Shown one piece after another: positions 34,441-36,879 of a DNA stretch of 36,879 nt; the stretch's first letter is position 1; the number at the start of each line of letters is the position of its first letter. Under the pieces are notes generated by a model. The model was not told where the DNA came from, made no database searches, and saw only the letters and a program-made list of their open reading frames with translations. This stretch comes from JBHIEE01 sp046760445 (GTDB taxonomy: Bacteria > Acidobacteriota > Aminicenantia > JdFR-78), in NCBI GenBank assembly GCA_046760445.1, contig JBHIEE010000013.1:1-36879 (forward strand), written 5' to 3'. The position numbers and the translations under genes were made by a program.

Positions 34441-35259
34441 CTACCTTCTTCTCAGAATCCTCTCTTCAAGACGATGGGGTATCTCTTTTAGTCCCTCTTT
34501 AAAAGCTCTATTTATCTCTTTCAAATGTTCATTGCCTAAACCCTTAATTATCTTTTGAATGTAAACTTCATGTCGTATATATTCCTCAGTAATATAGACT
34601 AATCCAATATTACGAGACCAAGCTGCTTGGCATTGATCAGGGGGCAGAGTTTCTCCCACTAATACTTCTATGCCATCAATCACTAAATCAATAGAACTGC
34701 CTCCAGCTCGACAAATCTGTTCCTCAAATCCATGGTGATAATGGGTATTTATATTTAATTCGATCTCTCCACAACTAATAACAATCACTTTTATTCCTCT
34801 TTTACTTGCTTCTTCTAATTCGTTTTTTATTTCTTTGATTACCTGAGCCCAGGCAGTAAGATAAATTGATTCTTTTGCTTCATTAATCATTACTTTTGCT
34901 TTGGCTAAAATATTCTCTCTACCTTGGATGTTCCAGATGCTTTCCATAAATTGATTTGGTTTAAAATGAGAAAGCTCTTTTTTTAATAAATCTAAAGAGC
35001 TCCGATAACCTTTCTTAAGTCGATTTAATAACTCATTACTATTCACTGGAGCATATTTATTTGGTTCACCGGGAAGAGTAACTACTGCTCCTTTTTTGAC
35101 TAATCTTTCTAAGGTTTCATATATTCTTGAACGAGGAACTCCTGAGATTTTGCTTAGTTGATAGCCCGTTACTGGCTTACTTCTTAGTAAAGCAATATAA
35201 GCTTTTGCTTCATAATTAGAAAATCCAAAATTTTCTAAGTTCTCTATAATCTCTTTCAC
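34441..35259 (-). CDS. TrmB-family transcriptional regulator
   Basis: About 272 residues. An N-terminal winged helix-turn-helix of the TrmB type (FGFSNYEAKAYIALLRSKPVTGYQLSK split over the domain) with ISGVPRSRIYETLERLVKKG as recognition region, then a coiled linker and a PLD-like ligand-binding domain (ILAKAKVMINEAKESIYLTAW). TrmB proteins control sugar or central-metabolism genes, mostly in archaea. The first possible start is TTG at 35274; the GTG at 35259 has GAGGG 8 nt upstream, and I use it. A palindromic operator overlaps the leader, so autoregulation is likely. Confidence 0.85.
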   Translation of the reverse strand: MKEIIENLENFGFSNYEAKAYIALLRSKPVTGYQLSKISGVPRSRIYETLERLVKKGAVVTLPGEPNKYAPVNSNELLNRLKKGYRSSLDLLKKELSHFKPNQFMESIWNIQGRENILAKAKVMINEAKESIYLTAWAQVIKEIKNELEEASKRGIKVIVISCGEIELNINTHYHHGFEEQICRAGGSSIDLVIDGIEVLVGETLPPDQCQAAWSRNIGLVYITEEYIRHEVYIQKIIKGLGNEHLKEINRAFKEGLKEIPHRLEERILRRR

Positions 35260-35273
35260 TGCATTTTCCCTCA

Positions 35274-35301
35274 AATAGTATTCACTTTAGTGAACACTAT
35301 T
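35274..35301 (-). promoter_or_regulatory. Palindromic operator in the trmB leader
   Basis: 13-bp arms AATAGTATTCACT (35274-35286) and AGTGAACACTATT (35289-35301) with one mismatch and a 2-bp centre. It lies at the predicted transcription start of the TrmB gene, directly next to its -10 box, a typical autorepressor position. Confidence 0.75.
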
Positions 35302-35329
35302 AATATAATACAAAAAATTACTTTGTCAA
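35302..35329 (-). promoter_or_regulatory. Promoter of the TrmB-family gene
   Basis: On the minus strand TTGACA (35329-35324), 16 bp, TATATT (35307-35302), directly followed by the palindromic operator. The -35 box is a perfect consensus match. Confidence 0.7.
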
Positions 35330-35512
35330 GTAAATAGGATTGCGGAAATTGAAATTTACTTTTAATACGATTCAACTTTCAGAAACTGCTTCGAATTTAA
35401 ATTTAATCTTCTCTTTCTAAGCTTTATTTTCCAGGGCTATGAAAAACTTGTAAAATAATGGAGTTCAGCCTTCAGGCTGAAAAATCTCTTATTATAGAAT
35501 AAATTTGAAAAA
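35330..35512. other. Intergenic stretch ahead of the tRNA fragment
   Basis: No ORF. It contains a small perfect hairpin, TTCAGCC-TTCA-GGCTGAA at 35464-35481, not followed by a T run, so it is not an obvious terminator. A weak -10-like TAGAAT lies at 35495-35500 and might have served the tRNA. Confidence 0.4.
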
Positions 35513-35567
35513 GGGCGGTTAGCTCAGTGGGAGAGCGCGGCGTTCGCAACGCTGAGGTCAGGGGTTC
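35513..35567 (+). pseudogene. 5' fragment of tRNA-Ala(CGC), broken in the T loop
   Basis: The acceptor 5' strand GGGCGGT (35513-35519), D arm (GCTC...GAGC), anticodon arm (CGGCG-TTCGCAA-CGCTG, anticodon CGC at 35545-35547) and variable loop are regular. The T arm begins AGGGGTTC but then runs into CAGAGAAG; the second half of the T stem and the 3' acceptor strand (ACCGCCC expected) are absent, and I see no such strand downstream. The gene cannot make a working tRNA. The break in the T loop is a classic crossover region for integrases. Confidence 0.75.
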
Positions 35568-36006
35568 CAGAGAAGTGTTGTCAGCATGAGAAAATTCAAT
35601 CCTGATAAGCGTTTTCCTTTAACTTAACTTTCAGCCACCTTACCATAATTTCAGCTATTTCGGTCAATTTTGTTAACTATTTGTTAACCGAAATTTGATG
35701 GAAAAGTCTATTCTAAGGGAGAGCACATGACTCTGGATAAGAATTGATACCATCCCCTAACCCCTTGTAATTAAAAGAATAGTCAATCCACACAACAATT
35801 TTCAAGTTTAATCTAAGTTAACAGAAGTCTACCAAATTTAACCTAATGTAATCTCAGACAGTCACAATTTGGTCACAATTAGGTAATCTCGTTAAATATT
35901 ACATTTAGCCACATAATTTTTGACTGTTTTAATTGCTATTAGTTTCAATTGACTTTAAGTTCTTCTCTGTGCTATAAGTTGAGAAAGAAGATAAATAAAA
36001 AATAAC
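35568..36006. other. Repeat-rich non-coding stretch between the tRNA fragment and the KAP gene
   Basis: No supported ORF. Visible structure: inverted ATTTCGGT (35657-35664) and ACCGAAAT (35687-35694) enclosing two TTTGTTAAC-like words 11 bp apart; tandem 11-mers GTCACAATTTG (35861-35871) and GTCACAATTAG (35872-35882); inverted ACCTAAT/ATTAGGT around them; and GTAATCTC at 35848 and 35883. These could be binding sites of an integrase or a regulator. Confidence 0.5.
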
Positions 36007-36879
36007 ATGGAATTAAACCAAAAAAAATCTAAAGTATCCGCTGAAGAACTTATTCTTGATCCAAATCCTAAAATAACAATTAAACACGATTTATATGATT
36101 TTTCTGAAATTTTAGAGTTAATTAAAGATTATTTAGAAAAAATTGAATCGCCCCATCCTATTGGAATATATGGAGGCTGGGGTTCAGGAAAAACTACTTT
36201 GAAAAATTTCATAATTGAAAGTATAGAAAATGATCCAAATACAACAATATTTCCAATTGATTTTAATGCTTGGGAAAATGAGCAACAAGCTGGTTTATTG
36301 ATTCCACTATTGAATAAACTTTTTAAAACCGCAGGATTTAAAGGTGAAAAAGCTAAGAAGATTTTTTCTGTGCTAACAATGTCATTTTCAGATATATTCT
36401 TAAAATTAGCAACTGTTAAATTATTATCTGTAAAAGATTTTATAAACTTTGAAAAATATGTCGATGAGAATTTCCTTAAATATTCTGAATATTTTGATAA
36501 ATTGGGAAAAGCAAGAAATGATTTCAAAGATTTAATTAATCAAATAATCAAAAATAAGAAAAAGGGGAAAGTTGCCATATTTGTTGATGAATTGGATAGA
36601 TGCAACCCTGATAATGCAATAAGACTTTTAGAATCAATTAAAAATTTTTTTAATGTTAAAGGATGCGTTTTTATTATTTTAGTTGATGACGAAATTTTGG
36701 CAAGTTATATCAATAAAAAATACGAGAATACTGCTATGAATGGCCATTTGTACTTAGAGAAAATAGTTAATACTAAGTTCAGAATACCTAAAATTTCACT
36801 AGAAAAAATAACGAAACTCTTTAATCAGTTTGCGATAATAAAACCCGATTTTTTTACTATTAGTCCTAAAATGTATAAT
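36007..36879 (+). CDS. KAP-family P-loop NTPase (3' partial)
   Basis: 291 residues are visible; the frame is still open at the window edge. Walker A is GGWGSGKTT (56-64), the family hallmark FNAWE is at 87-91, and Walker B is VAIFVDELDRC (189-199), followed by an AIRLLESIKNFF helix and ILVDDEILA. KAP NTPases, such as bacterial PifA, are membrane-linked in many cases and several belong to phage-exclusion or other defence loci. No convincing membrane helix is visible between Walker A and B here. The Shine-Dalgarno site is weak. It lies just beyond a broken tRNA, as expected for cargo of an integrated element. The role is inferred from family and place. Confidence 0.85.
   Translation, partial: MELNQKKSKVSAEELILDPNPKITIKHDLYDFSEILELIKDYLEKIESPHPIGIYGGWGSGKTTLKNFIIESIENDPNTTIFPIDFNAWENEQQAGLLIPLLNKLFKTAGFKGEKAKKIFSVLTMSFSDIFLKLATVKLLSVKDFINFEKYVDENFLKYSEYFDKLGKARNDFKDLINQIIKNKKKGKVAIFVDELDRCNPDNAIRLLESIKNFFNVKGCVFIILVDDEILASYINKKYENTAMNGHLYLEKIVNTKFRIPKISLEKITKLFNQFAIIKPDFFTISPKMYN

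Noticed and set aside
35464..35481. TTCAGCC-TTCA-GGCTGAA hairpin as a terminator
   Set aside because: No T run follows on either strand, so it is only noted as a small palindrome.
35513..35590. Intact tRNA-Ala, possibly with an intron
   Set aside because: The missing T-stem and acceptor strand (ACCGCCC) were not found in the following few hundred bases, so an intron is not supported.
36129..36527. Minus-strand open frame opposite the KAP gene
   Set aside because: The plus strand encodes Walker A, FNAW and Walker B motifs over the same bases, so the minus frame is a shadow.

Overview
The window is about 36.9 kb of AT-rich, gene-dense bacterial DNA. The organism is a diderm (Gram-negative type): it carries lipid A genes (lpxK and an LpxL-type acyltransferase), a GmhA-type sedoheptulose-7-phosphate isomerase and a complete type IV pilus motor. 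Bacterial features are plain (ksgA, ftsK, rph, a sigma-54 promoter, Shine-Dalgarno sites). Several proteins, such as the TrmB regulator, the fused lactate-utilisation protein and a divergent PEP carboxykinase-like enzyme, and the many palindromic intergenic repeats, suggest an uncultured candidate-phylum lineage. I cannot place it from sequence alone.

Layout. 1-968: 3' end of a Ser/Thr kinase fused to a receiver domain. 994-6192 (minus): ksgA, ftsK and a LutB-LutA fusion. 6369-14200: a type IV pilus locus, pilB-pilT-pilC, then the pilS-pilR two-component system, then a pilin gene behind a textbook -24/-12 promoter and closed by a strong terminator. 14296-18259: two membrane-anchored sulfatase-superfamily proteins with Thr at the nucleophile position. 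18276-24014 (minus): a flotillin, an aspartate-aminotransferase fused to a P-loop PEPCK/HprK-like domain, and a PEPCK-like enzyme. 24402-25911: plsC and gmhA. 26135-29498 (minus): lpxK-lpxL-metallo-hydrolase-rph. 29570-32561: namZ (minus), then a WYL regulator followed by a DUF3795-Cdd1 pair with a palindromic operator. 32579-35259 (minus): a methyltransferase, a QueG-like Fe-S protein and a TrmB regulator. 35260-36879: a long intergenic stretch with a tRNA-Ala(CGC) fragment broken in the T loop, dense short repeats, and the start of a KAP-family P-loop NTPase, which looks like the edge of an accessory island.

How parts work together. PilB/PilT/PilC extend and retract the pilus. PilS/PilR very probably switch on the sigma-54 pilin promoter through two 22-bp-spaced sites just downstream of pilR. 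LpxK, LpxL, PlsC and GmhA serve the cell envelope. The aminotransferase (aspartate to oxaloacetate) and the PEPCK-like enzyme (oxaloacetate to PEP) would form a two-step route if both are active, and the fused P-loop domain is the least understood part of the window.

Intergenic regions are colonised by at least eight long imperfect palindromes, five with the 16-bp core TCCCGAGTACTCGGGA or a variant of it. Some end genes or contribute promoter boxes. Six genes have a -10-like box 6-9 nt before the start codon and no Shine-Dalgarno site, suggesting leaderless mRNAs.
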